Part shown: piece by piece, positions 16,322 through 24,245 of the stretch
Position numbering within the stretch: the stretch's first letter is position 1
How the letters are laid out: the number at the start of each line of letters is the position of its first letter
Source: Actinoplanes solisilvae
GTDB lineage: Bacteria > Actinomycetota > Actinomycetes > Mycobacteriales > Micromonosporaceae
Length of the DNA stretch: 64,000 nt
Assembly: GCF_003999975.1 (NCBI RefSeq)
Contig: NZ_RJAC01000001.1
Location: 1,302,001-1,366,000 of the forward strand
Direction of reading: 5' to 3'
The notes under the pieces: generated by a model
The model's input: the letters and a program-made list of their open reading frames with translations, nothing else
Database searches by the model: none
Told to the model about the DNA's origin: nothing
Program-made: the position numbers and the translations under genes

Positions 16322-17688
16322 TATTGTGGTGCCGTCTGCCGGGCGCGGGCCGGGTCGAGCGCCGGGCCGGCCGGCATCAGTGAGATCAGTTCCGACGGGA
16401 TCTGTTGCGGCTTGACCCCGCCGTAGCCGAGCTTGGCGAGCAGGTCACGGTTGGCCAGCGGGAACTGCCGACCGGTGTCGGTGACGACGCTGATCGTGCC
16501 GGTGCCCGCGGGCGCGCCGGGTGAGGCGGCCGAGACCGTGACCGCACCCTGGCCGCGCGGCACGAAGACAAGATCGGCCTGCACGCCCTCGCCGGCGGCG
16601 GCGACGGCCTTGCCGAGCGGGATCGTCGGGTCGATGCGGATGCCCTCGCCCGCCTTGTCCACCGGGAGGGTGACGCAGGCCCGCGCCGGGGCCCCGTCGA
16701 CGAGCTGCGGCACGCGCGGGGGCAGGCCCTGCGGGTCACCCGCGTCGCTGACCCGGGTTCGCGAGGTCGGCACGCCGATGAAGTCGTCGCCGAGGTTGAC
16801 CGCCTGACCCGCGCCGGGAACCGTACGCATCAGACTGGCCTGCATGTCGGTCAACGCCGCCTTGCCGTCGGCCAGCACGACAGCGGACTGCCGCCCGTCG
16901 GTGATCACCTGGCCGACCCGCAGATTGCCGACCACCGAGTCGTCGCCCACGTTCGCGATCTCGGGGGCCACCAGGTCAGGACCGGCCGGGACGGCGTTGA
17001 GCCAGGCCACCGAGACGGGCCAGGGCCGGTTGCTGCTGTAGTTGAGGGCGTCCAGCGTCTGGTCGTCCCGGGCGACCGGGATCGCGAACCGGCGATTGCC
17101 GACGACCAGGGAGTTCTGGCCGGCCCGGTCGCGGACCAGCAGAGCGCGACCGGCGCGGGCGAGCACCGTGCCGTCGGTGAGCCGCGGGCCGACCAGCAGG
17201 CTGCTGCGGGTGCCCTGGTTGTCGGTGCAGACCGACCAGCGGCCGGTGACCAGGTCGCCCTTGCCGGGCAGCGAGTCGGGCGCGTCCGGGATGCCGAGCG
17301 GGTCGCCGAGCTGCACCGAGGCCAGTTTCGAGGCCGAGACGCTCTTCAGCGTCGGTGCCGGCGCCGAGGCGAGCAGCAGGCCCGAGGTGAAGTTGAGCAC
17401 CGGGTGGAGCTTGCCGTCGGCCTCGAGATAGACGAACCGGGCGCCGGTCCCCTTCTCCTGGAAGACCACGCCGGGATCGCGCGGGTTGACCCGGCTGTTG
17501 CCGGTGAACAGGCCGTAGAGCGCGGCCGCGCCGACCAGGATGGCCGCGATCAGCAGGCTGACCAGGGCCGTCATCCCGGCCCGGCGCAGTGGCGAGCGCT
17601 GCGGGTCGGGATCGTGCGTGACCAGCGCGGCCACCACGCGCTGCAGCGAGTATTGGTACGAGTGGAGCTGGTCCTGACGGGACGGCAC
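16321..17688 (-). CDS. eccB: Type VII secretion protein EccB
   Basis: A 455-residue membrane protein. It opens with PSRQDQLHSYQYSLQRVVAALV and DPDPQRSPLRR, the conserved EccB N-terminus, then has one membrane helix at about 40-62, and a long extracytoplasmic region with the repeated strands typical of EccB (ATP-binding claims exist for the family but the region is mainly structural). In mycobacteria EccB is part of the ESX membrane complex with EccC, EccD and EccE. None of these, nor WXG100 substrates or a mycosin, is nearby. It starts with ATG at 17686-17688 and lies just upstream of nothing on the same strand. Confidence 0.93.
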   Translation of the reverse strand: MPSRQDQLHSYQYSLQRVVAALVTHDPDPQRSPLRRAGMTALVSLLIAAILVGAAALYGLFTGNSRVNPRDPGVVFQEKGTGARFVYLEADGKLHPVLNFTSGLLLASAPAPTLKSVSASKLASVQLGDPLGIPDAPDSLPGKGDLVTGRWSVCTDNQGTRSSLLVGPRLTDGTVLARAGRALLVRDRAGQNSLVVGNRRFAIPVARDDQTLDALNYSSNRPWPVSVAWLNAVPAGPDLVAPEIANVGDDSVVGNLRVGQVITDGRQSAVVLADGKAALTDMQASLMRTVPGAGQAVNLGDDFIGVPTSRTRVSDAGDPQGLPPRVPQLVDGAPARACVTLPVDKAGEGIRIDPTIPLGKAVAAAGEGVQADLVFVPRGQGAVTVSAASPGAPAGTGTISVVTDTGRQFPLANRDLLAKLGYGGVKPQQIPSELISLMPAGPALDPARARQTAPQ

Positions 17689-17722
17689 CTTCGTGACTGT
17701 AGCGGGAGCCGTCGATGGATCG

Positions 17723-18832
17723 TTACAGCCAGCCGCTGCGGCGGAACACTCGGTAGAGCAGCACCGAGATCACCACGATGATCAGCCACCACGACGCGTA
17801 GCCGTATTTCCAGGTCAGCTCGGGCATGAAGGTGAAGTTCATGCCGTAGATGCCGGCGCCCGCCGTCCACACGGTCGCGATGGCCGCCCACGCCGCGATC
17901 TTGCGCATGTCGTTGTTCTGGTCGACCGTGACCTGCGCGAGCCGGGCCTGCAGGATCGAGTTGAGCAGGTCGTCGAAGGACGAGACCTGCTCAACCGTAC
18001 GGGTGAGGTGGTCCTGCACGTCGCGGAAGTACTTGCCGATCCGCTTCGGCACGAGCGTCACGATCATGGCCAGCGGGCGCTGCAGCGGGACGACTGCGCG
18101 CCGGAACTCCACGAGCTCACGCTTCATCTGGTAGATCGCCGGGATAGGGCTCGCGTGGTCGCGCGAGAAGACGCCCTCCTCGATCAGGTCGAGATCGGAC
18201 TCCACCCGGTCGGCCACGGCGACGTAGTGGTCGACGACCCGGTCGGTCACCGCGTAGGCGACCGCCCACGGCCCCTGCTCGATCAGCTCGGCCCGGTGCG
18301 ACTCGAGATCGGCGCGGACCGAACCCAGCTCGGACGCGTCGCCGTGGCGCACCGTGATGACGAACTGCTCGCCGACGAAAATCATCATCTGGCCGGTCTC
18401 GACGACCTGCGAATTCTCCGTCATCTCGCCGTGCGGCACATACCGCGCGGTGCGCATGACCAGGAAGTGGACCGAGCCGAACTGCTCCAGCTTGGGGCGC
18501 TGCTCGGCCTTCACCGCGTCCTCGACGGCCAGCTCGTGCAGGCCGTAGGTGCGCGCGATCGCGGTCATCTCCTCCTCGCCCGGCTCGTGCAGGCCGAGCC
18601 AGACGAAGGCGTCGTCGCGCGCGCAGGCCGTACGAAGGGCCTCGTCGGGGGTGAAATCGCCGGGCAACCGCTGGCCGGCCGCGTAGACCGCGCAGTCGAC
18701 GACCGCGCTGCCCGCGACACGGCCCGCGCCGTTCTCGGTGTGCCCGTCGGCGGCGCCGAGGATGCGGTTCATCGCCCGCACCGGAGCGGCGAAGGCTCGC
18801 GACAGCGGCGTGTGCCTGTTCCGATCGCTCAT
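17723..18832 (-). CDS. CorA family divalent metal ion (magnesium) transporter
   Basis: A 369-residue channel protein. A large cytoplasmic N-terminal domain is followed by the long stalk helix and two C-terminal membrane segments. The signature GMN occurs in IYGMNFTFMPEL between the two helices, at the outer pore mouth. The family forms pentamers that conduct magnesium or cobalt. The ATG at 18830-18832 follows AGGAGG (in GAGGAGGTTCAG). It appears monocistronic, with a terminator for the upstream aminotransferase just before it. Confidence 0.95.
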   Translation of the reverse strand: MSDRNRHTPLSRAFAAPVRAMNRILGAADGHTENGAGRVAGSAVVDCAVYAAGQRLPGDFTPDEALRTACARDDAFVWLGLHEPGEEEMTAIARTYGLHELAVEDAVKAEQRPKLEQFGSVHFLVMRTARYVPHGEMTENSQVVETGQMMIFVGEQFVITVRHGDASELGSVRADLESHRAELIEQGPWAVAYAVTDRVVDHYVAVADRVESDLDLIEEGVFSRDHASPIPAIYQMKRELVEFRRAVVPLQRPLAMIVTLVPKRIGKYFRDVQDHLTRTVEQVSSFDDLLNSILQARLAQVTVDQNNDMRKIAAWAAIATVWTAGAGIYGMNFTFMPELTWKYGYASWWLIIVVISVLLYRVFRRSGWL

Positions 18833-18886
18833 CTGAACCTCCTCGCACGCACGAACCAGCAAACCGCCCGAGGTTACTTCACGAAC

Positions 18887-18921
18887 GGGCCGGCGCCGAG
18901 CGGAATGCTCGACGCCGGCCC
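18887..18921 (-). terminator. Terminator of the aminotransferase gene
   Basis: Fourteen-base arms (18887-18900 and 18908-18921) pair with a single mismatch around a seven-base loop. It begins 14 bases beyond the aminotransferase stop at 18935 and precedes the corA start, so it separates the two minus-strand genes. Confidence 0.82.
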
Positions 18922-18934
18922 CCTTGCGATCAGT

Positions 18935-20029
18935 TCAGCCGCGCACCTCTTCGATGGCGGCGGCGAGGCGGCGTACGCCCTCATCGATCTGGTCGACGGT
19001 GACCGCGGAATAGGCCAGCCGGACCGAGCTGTGACCACCCTCGAGCAGGAAGTCGCTGCCCTTGACGACGGCGACACCTTTTTTCATGGCGGCCGGGAAG
19101 AGCTTGTCGACGTTGACGTCGGCGGGCAGGTCGACCCAGAGGAAGTAGCCGCCGTCGGGCTCGGTGAAGGTCGCGCCGGGGATGTGCTCGCGCAGCGACT
19201 CGGCCAGCACCCGGGCCCGCTCGCCGAGGGCGGCGCTCACCGTCGCCACGGAACGATCGATGTCGCCCGAGACGCAGAACTGGTGGACGATCGCCTCGGA
19301 GACCATGCCGGGCGAAATGTAGAGGTTGGTGGCCTTCTTGGCGATCGCGTCGATCAGCGCGGCCGAGCCCACCAGGTAGCCGACGCGCACGCCGGGGCAG
19401 ACCGTCTTGGTGAAGCTGGAAGCGTGCACGACGGTGTTCTCGGAGTCCATCGAGAGCATCGACGGGAGGGCGTCGCCGCGGAAACGAATGTCCACGTACG
19501 GGTCGTCCTCGAAGATGGTGAAGCCGTACTCGACGGCGAGGTCGAGCAGGGCGCGGCGCTTCTCGACCGAGAGCGTGATGCCGGCCGGGTTCTGGTAGTT
19601 CGGGATGATGTGGGCGAGCTTGGGACGCACCCCCGACTCGAGCAGGGCGCGCAGCTCGTCGACGTCGATGCCGTCGGGGCGCAACGTGACCTGGTGCACC
19701 TTGGCGCCGAGGTTCTGCAGGCTGAGAAGCGTACGGTCATAGGTCGGCTTCTCGACCACGACGTCGTCGCCGGGGTGCACGAGGTGGTTGAACAGGAACG
19801 CGTCGGCCTGCAGCGATCCGTTGGTGACGATGACCTGGTCGGGAGAGACATTGTGCTTCTCGGCGATCCACTTGCGCAGCGGGACATATCCGACGGAGGT
19901 GCCGTAGGCGGTCACACCGGCGGGATCGGCGTCGAACGCGCGCGCGGCGGCGGCCTTGAGACCCTCGACGTCGATGATGTCCAGCGAGGGAGCGCCCCGG
20001 GCGAAAGAGATCAGCTGCTCAGCGGTCAT
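18935..20029 (-). CDS. PLP-dependent aminotransferase, class I/II fold
   Basis: A 364-residue fold-type I enzyme. The PLP lysine is Lys208 in SSFTKT, NYQNPAG at about 144-150 and FEDDPYVD at about 173-180 contact the cofactor, and RVGYLVG follows. It is shorter than typical 2-aminoadipate or aromatic aminotransferases and lacks the GntR domain of MocR regulators. The amino donor and acceptor are unknown. It is divergent, 113 bases apart, from the cytidylyltransferase operon, so a shared pathway is conceivable but not shown. On the minus strand CTATAG near 20053-20058 may be part of its -10. Confidence 0.92.
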   Translation of the reverse strand: MTAEQLISFARGAPSLDIIDVEGLKAAAARAFDADPAGVTAYGTSVGYVPLRKWIAEKHNVSPDQVIVTNGSLQADAFLFNHLVHPGDDVVVEKPTYDRTLLSLQNLGAKVHQVTLRPDGIDVDELRALLESGVRPKLAHIIPNYQNPAGITLSVEKRRALLDLAVEYGFTIFEDDPYVDIRFRGDALPSMLSMDSENTVVHASSFTKTVCPGVRVGYLVGSAALIDAIAKKATNLYISPGMVSEAIVHQFCVSGDIDRSVATVSAALGERARVLAESLREHIPGATFTEPDGGYFLWVDLPADVNVDKLFPAAMKKGVAVVKGSDFLLEGGHSSVRLAYSAVTVDQIDEGVRRLAAAIEEVRG

Positions 20030-20142
20030 GGCGACAAGCTTACGAGCCGCCTCTATAGACTTTTCGTCTGCCTCGTTCGGTCCGGGCTGTGGGACAGCGA
20101 CCGTTATATTCGGGGCTTCGTCAAACAGATGGAGACACCCCG

Positions 20143-20874
20143 ATGATCGGTCTCATACTCGCCGCTGGTGCCGGACGCAGGCTCCGTCCCTACACGGACA
20201 CCCTGCCCAAGGCCCTGGTCCCGGTCGACGGGGAAACCACGATCATGGACATTTCACTGCGTAACCTGGCCGCGGCCGGGCTGACCGACGTGACGATCGT
20301 GGTCGGTTACCGCTCGAGCGCCGTCGAGGTGCGCCAGGCCGCCTTCGAGAAGAAGTACGGCGTCAAGATCTCCCTCGTCCACAACGACAAGGCCGAGGAG
20401 TGGAACAACGCGTACTCGCTCTGGCTCGCCCGCGACCACTTCGCGCAGGGCGCTCTCATGGTCAACGGCGACACCGTGCACCCGGTCAGCGTCGAACAGA
20501 CCCTCCTCGCCCAGCGTGGCCCGAGCATCCTGCTCGCCATCGACAATGTGAAGAAGCTGGCTGACGAGGAGATGAAGACCGTCTTCAGCGAAGATGGACA
20601 GCTCACCAAAATCACGAAACTGATGGAGCCGTCCGAGGCCTTCGGCGAATACATCGGCGCCAACATCATCGAGGCGTCGGCGGCGTCCGCCCTCGCCGAC
20701 GCCCTGCAGGCGACCTGGGAACGCAACCCCGACCTCTACTACGAGGACGGCTTCCAGGAATACGCGAACCGCGGTGGCCAGGTGCGGGCCGCGGTGATCG
20801 GCGACGTCGACTGGGTCGAGGTCGACAACCACGACGACCTGGCCAAGGCCCGGGACATCGCATGCCGCTACTAG
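20143..20874 (+). CDS. Sugar/alcohol-phosphate nucleotidyltransferase (phosphocholine cytidylyltransferase-like)
   Basis: A 243-residue protein. The N-terminus MIGLILAAGAGRRL...LPKAL is the nucleotide-binding loop of the NTP transferase family. VNGDTVHP supplies a metal-binding Asp, and AIDNVKKLADEEMKTV is typical of the LicC-like and aminoethylphosphonate cytidylyltransferases, pointing to CTP. The ATG at 20143 follows GGAGA, with TATATT at 20105-20110 as possible -10. It overlaps the glycerol-1-phosphate dehydrogenase by 13 bases. I infer that it makes a CDP-alcohol, perhaps CDP-glycerol from glycerol 1-phosphate; the true substrate is unknown. Confidence 0.9.
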   Translation: MIGLILAAGAGRRLRPYTDTLPKALVPVDGETTIMDISLRNLAAAGLTDVTIVVGYRSSAVEVRQAAFEKKYGVKISLVHNDKAEEWNNAYSLWLARDHFAQGALMVNGDTVHPVSVEQTLLAQRGPSILLAIDNVKKLADEEMKTVFSEDGQLTKITKLMEPSEAFGEYIGANIIEASAASALADALQATWERNPDLYYEDGFQEYANRGGQVRAAVIGDVDWVEVDNHDDLAKARDIACRY

Positions 20875-21923
20875 CCCGCAGCGTCCAGGCCCCGCTGCAC
20901 ATCCACGTGCGCCGCGGGGCCGTGGCCGACCTCGGCCGCATCCTGGCCGACGGCCGCGTCTCGGCCGGCGGAGATGTCGCCGTGGTGGTCGGCCCCGGAC
21001 AGGGCGAGCGCATCGCCGAGCTGATCCGGCCGTCGCTGGCGTCGGCTGACGTCTTCACGACCAGCGGCGGCACCCTCGACGCGGCCCTCGAGCTGGCCGA
21101 CAAGCTGCGCTCCCGGCCGTACGACGCGGTCGTGGGCATCGGTGGCGGCACCACGGTCGACGCGGCCAAATACGCGGCCAGCCGCTGGGGCCTGCCGATG
21201 ATCTCGGTCGCCACCAGCCTGGGCAACGACGGCATCGCCTCGCCGGTGGCCAGCCTGATCAACGACGGCGTCAAGGGCTCGTACGGGGTGCACATCCCGT
21301 TCGGCGTCATCGTCGACCTGGACTTCGTCGAGACCGGCTCCGACCGGGTCAACCGCGGCGGCATCGGCGACGCGATCAGCAACATCAGCGCCCTGGCCGA
21401 CTGGGAACTGGCCCGTGAGATCCGCGGCGAGCCGGTCGACGGGCTGGCCGCCTCGCTGGCCCGGATGGGCGCCGAGGCCGTGCTCACCATGCCGGGTGAT
21501 CTCAGCGACGACGCCTTCGTGACGGTCCTGGCCGAGGCCCTCATCTCGAGCGGGCTGGCGATGGCGGTGTGCGGCAGCAGCCGGCCCGCCAGCGGTGGCT
21601 GCCACGAGATCATGCACGCGATCGACTCGCTCTACCCGGGCACGGCGTCGCACGGCGAGCTGGCCGGGCTGGGCGCGCTGTTCTGCACGTTCCTGCGGGG
21701 CGACGAGCGCCGCTTCGCCCAGATGGCCGATTGCCTGGGCCGGCACAAACTGCCGCGTGTCCCCTCCGACGTCAACCTCAGCGACGAGCAGTTCGTCGAG
21801 GCCGTCGAGTTCGCGCCGCGCACCCGCCCCGACCGCTACACGATCCTGGAACACCTCGCCATGACACCGGACGAGATCCGCGGAAGGTTGGGGGACTATG
21901 TCGATGCCGTCGAACGCCGCTGA
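20862..21923 (+). CDS. sn-Glycerol-1-phosphate dehydrogenase family (AraM/EgsA-like, iron-containing ADH superfamily)
   Basis: A 353-residue enzyme that would reduce dihydroxyacetone phosphate to sn-glycerol 1-phosphate. NAD(P) binding is marked by VGIGGGTTVDAAK at about 91-103. The metal ligands are Asp170 in GGIGDAISN, His248 in SGGCHEIMH and His264 in TASHGEL. The GGIGDAISNISALADWELA pattern is that of G1P dehydrogenases rather than of glycerol or butanol dehydrogenases. It overlaps the genes on both sides (13 and 26 bases), so all three are translationally coupled. Other 2-oxo or aldehyde substrates are possible. Confidence 0.9.
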   Translation: MPLLARSVQAPLHIHVRRGAVADLGRILADGRVSAGGDVAVVVGPGQGERIAELIRPSLASADVFTTSGGTLDAALELADKLRSRPYDAVVGIGGGTTVDAAKYAASRWGLPMISVATSLGNDGIASPVASLINDGVKGSYGVHIPFGVIVDLDFVETGSDRVNRGGIGDAISNISALADWELAREIRGEPVDGLAASLARMGAEAVLTMPGDLSDDAFVTVLAEALISSGLAMAVCGSSRPASGGCHEIMHAIDSLYPGTASHGELAGLGALFCTFLRGDERRFAQMADCLGRHKLPRVPSDVNLSDEQFVEAVEFAPRTRPDRYTILEHLAMTPDEIRGRLGDYVDAVERR

Positions 21924-22626
21924 CACCGGTGCGCCCACGGCGGCCGATTACTACGCCGTCAACCGGGGCGGCGGCCTCTTCAGCGAGGCCCTGAGCCAGC
22001 ATCTCGGCGCGCGCATCGCGGTCGTCGCGCACAAGCACCGCCTCGCGCCGACCGTGCTGACCGTCCTCAACCTGGGCATCGGCGGTCTGGTCTCGATCGT
22101 GGTGGTCGCGGCGGCCGAGCCGATCGCCGACGGCCGGGTCTGGGCCTGGCCGATCGGCCTGCTCGCGCTGCTGGGCTGGCAGCTCGCGTACGCCTTCGAC
22201 TGCGCCGACGGGCAGCTCGCCCGGGTCACCAACCAGAAGAGCGCGGCCGGTGGCCGCCTCGACGTGCTCTGCGACGTGGCCGTGCAGATCTCGCTGGTGG
22301 CGGCCCTGGCCGCGACGGCTGAGGCGCAGGTGCCGGACACCCCGGCGTGGCTGCTGGCCGCCTTCGCCGGCACCTGGATGGTCAACCTGGTGACCTCGGT
22401 GATGCAGACCGGGGACAACCCCACCAGCATGGTGACCAGCCGGTCGCTGCCGGTTCGGCTGGTCAAGCTGGTGCGCGACTACGGAGCGGTGATCGCTCTG
22501 GCCGGCCTCGTGCTGACCGTCGCGCCACAGTGGACGATCTGGTTCGTCGGGCTCTTCACCCTGGTCAACGCGGCTTTCCTGGCGGCCAGCGTGATGTTCA
22601 GCGCCCGGGAGGCGTTGAGGCACTGA
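21898..22626 (+). CDS. CDP-alcohol phosphatidyltransferase family membrane enzyme
   Basis: A 242-residue integral membrane protein. The catalytic signature D-G-x2-A-R-x8-G-x3-D-x3-D is complete: Asp104, Gly105, Ala108, Arg109, Gly118, Asp122 and Asp126 in FDCADGQLARV...GGRLDVLCD. About six membrane helices surround it. It would transfer the phospho-alcohol from a CDP-alcohol to a hydroxyl acceptor. The ATG at 21898 follows GGTTGGGGG; an ATG at 21904 is possible. It overlaps the dehydrogenase by 26 bases and converges with the TetR gene, overlapping by 29 bases. The acceptor (diacylglycerol, inositol, sugar or lipid carrier) cannot be read from the sequence. Confidence 0.92.
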   Translation: MSMPSNAADTGAPTAADYYAVNRGGGLFSEALSQHLGARIAVVAHKHRLAPTVLTVLNLGIGGLVSIVVVAAAEPIADGRVWAWPIGLLALLGWQLAYAFDCADGQLARVTNQKSAAGGRLDVLCDVAVQISLVAALAATAEAQVPDTPAWLLAAFAGTWMVNLVTSVMQTGDNPTSMVTSRSLPVRLVKLVRDYGAVIALAGLVLTVAPQWTIWFVGLFTLVNAAFLAASVMFSAREALRH

Positions 22627-23176
22627 GTCCACGGTCGACAAAGTCGATCAGCCACTCAAAACTCTTGTCGACGTCGGTCTCCATCTGGAAGCCGCCGGCC
22701 GCCTCGAGCGTGGCGAATCCGTGGAACTGACTGCGCAGCATCCGCAGGGCATGGACGGTGTCGGCCGGATCGATCTCGTATCCGGCCACCACCGTCGCCA
22801 GCGATTCGAGGAGTCGCGCCCCGGCCTGGGCCACCGGGTCGTCCGGCCCGCCCGCGTCGAGCCGCACGGTCGTGGCATAGCGCCCGGGGTGTTCGATCAC
22901 GTACGACCGCATCGTGTGCGCCGCCGCCGCGAGCGCGTCCCGACCGGCCCGACCGGCCAAGGCGTCACGCATCTGGTCGCCCAGCTCGGTCAGCGCGAGG
23001 GCGGCGATCCGCCGGTTGAGGTCGGCCTGGCTCGCCACGTGCTTGTAGAGCGACGGTGCGCGCACCCCCAGCCGCTCGGCGAGCAGCCCCATCGTCACGT
23101 TGGCCAGCCCGACCTCGTCGGCCAGCGTGGCCGCGGCGCTGACCACGACCGCCGGGTCAAGACCGGCCCTAGGCAC
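22598..23176 (-). CDS. TetR/AcrR family transcriptional regulator
   Basis: A 192-residue repressor. The helix-turn-helix lies at about 20-63 (VGLANVTMGLLAERLGVRAPSLYKHV in outline, with the LYKHV end of the recognition helix). The C-terminal ligand domain has the FHGF...EAAGGF region of TetR_C WHG-type proteins. It starts with GTG at 23174-23176, overlapping the stop of the hydrolase gene by eight bases, so the two are one operon. The large dyad at 24016-24053 before the hydrolase is its likely operator, giving autoregulation. Confidence 0.93.
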   Translation of the reverse strand: MPRAGLDPAVVVSAAATLADEVGLANVTMGLLAERLGVRAPSLYKHVASQADLNRRIAALALTELGDQMRDALAGRAGRDALAAAAHTMRSYVIEHPGRYATTVRLDAGGPDDPVAQAGARLLESLATVVAGYEIDPADTVHALRMLRSQFHGFATLEAAGGFQMETDVDKSFEWLIDFVDRGLSASTPPGR

Positions 23177-24002
23177 GGGCGTACGCCTTGAGGAACGGCA
23201 GCAGCAGGGCGACGGTCTCGTCGGGGAACTGCGTGTGCGGGTAGTGGCCCGCGCCCTCGATCATCTCGACCGTGGCCAGCCCGGACGGCATGGCCGCGAC
23301 GATCGCCTCGCCCTCGGCCCGCGGGTCGGCCCAGTCGGGGTCGAGCGAGCCCTCAACGATCAGCGCCGGGCAGCGGACGTTGGCGAGCTGAGCGCCCGCG
23401 TCGGCCGGCGTCGTGCGGCCCATGCCCTGCAGCGCCTTCATGCGGCCGGGCTCGCCCAGCATGGCCGCGTTGCGCCGCAGCTGGTCGGCCCAGTCCTCCG
23501 GTTTGCGCCCGGGGAAGGCGACGTCCAGATAGCGGTGCCACCACTTCACGCTGCCCAGCATGGTCATCATGATCAGCCGGGTCATGCCGGCCCGATAACG
23601 CCTCGACCGCAGGGCGCCGAGGGTGATCGCCTGGGCGCGGGTGAACGGGCCCAGCTCGACGATGCCCTCGACCAGGTCGGGCGCTGTCGCGGCGGCGATC
23701 GTGACCGCGCCGCCCGAGATCGAGTGACCGACCAGCACGGCCGGGCCGCCGAGGTGGCGCACGACGGCGATCAGGTCTCCGGCGATGTCGGTGCGGCTGT
23801 AGGAGGGCCACTCGGCGCTCGACTCGCCGGCGCCGCGCAGGTCGACGGCGGCCACGCGATAGCCGGCCGCGACGAGCTGGGGAATCACGAACCGGTAGGA
23901 CTCGCGGCTGTCGCCCATGCCGTGCGCCAGCACGACGAGCGGGCCCTCGCCGGTCACCTCGTAGGCGAGCGTGCCGCCGTCGACGGAGAGGAACTCGGTC
24001 AT
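23169..24002 (-). CDS. Alpha/beta hydrolase
   Basis: A 277-residue alpha/beta-fold protein. HGMGDS at 27-32 forms the oxyanion region, GHSISGG at 92-98 holds the nucleophile Ser94, and GAGHYPH near the C-terminus provides the catalytic His. The acid is probably in EGSLDPDW. No signal peptide is present, so it acts in the cytoplasm on an unknown ester or epoxide. The ATG at 24000-24002 follows GGAGGTCGAG. It is the first gene of a two-gene operon with the TetR regulator, which likely responds to its substrate or a related compound. Confidence 0.92.
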   Translation of the reverse strand: MTEFLSVDGGTLAYEVTGEGPLVVLAHGMGDSRESYRFVIPQLVAAGYRVAAVDLRGAGESSAEWPSYSRTDIAGDLIAVVRHLGGPAVLVGHSISGGAVTIAAATAPDLVEGIVELGPFTRAQAITLGALRSRRYRAGMTRLIMMTMLGSVKWWHRYLDVAFPGRKPEDWADQLRRNAAMLGEPGRMKALQGMGRTTPADAGAQLANVRCPALIVEGSLDPDWADPRAEGEAIVAAMPSGLATVEMIEGAGHYPHTQFPDETVALLLPFLKAYARA

Positions 24003-24015
24003 CTCGACCTCCAGT

Positions 24016-24053
24016 TGGCTAACGTTGTTAGCTAAAGCTAACGCCGTTAGCCA
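24016..24053. promoter_or_regulatory. TetR operator: large compound palindrome upstream of the hydrolase-TetR operon
   Basis: The 38-bp sequence from 24016 to 24053 is a near-perfect dyad: TGGCTAACG...TTAGCT on the left pairs with AGCTAAC...GTTAGCCA on the right, 16 of 18 positions, around AA. Each half is itself a smaller dyad (GCTAAC/GTTAGC), so two repressor dimers may bind side by side. It is AT-richer than its surroundings and lies 14-51 bases before the ATG at 24002. Confidence 0.85.
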
Positions 24054-24083
24054 GAATCGTCAACCCCTTCTGCCCGCGGGTGA

Positions 24084-24245
24084 TCGATCCCGCTTGGACT
24101 CCTCGACTCGGCCGGCCGGGTCGGCTACTCCTACACGGGCACCCGCTCCACCGGGGTCAACTACCGGCTGCGGGCACGCTTCGCCGGCTCCACGCTGAAC
24201 GCGGCGACCTACGGCTCTCCGATCTACCTGCGCTTCAAGCGTTAG
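24084..24245 (+). pseudogene. 3'-terminal remnant of a secreted beta-sandwich protein gene
   Basis: An open frame of 53 codons follows an in-frame stop at 24081-24083 and has no start codon. It reads LDSAGRVGYSYTGTRSTGVN then YRLRARFAGSTLNAATYGSP and ends LRFKR before the TAG at 24243-24245. This looks like the final Ig-like or fibronectin-like strands of actinobacterial secreted proteins. Everything upstream is gone, replaced by the hydrolase operon. The stop overlaps the stop of the convergent arylsulfotransferase-like gene. Confidence 0.6.

Noticed and set aside
17693..20146. An 817-codon open frame on the plus strand
   Set aside because: It is antisense to CorA and the aminotransferase, with biased composition typical of the GC-rich opposite frame and no domain motif.
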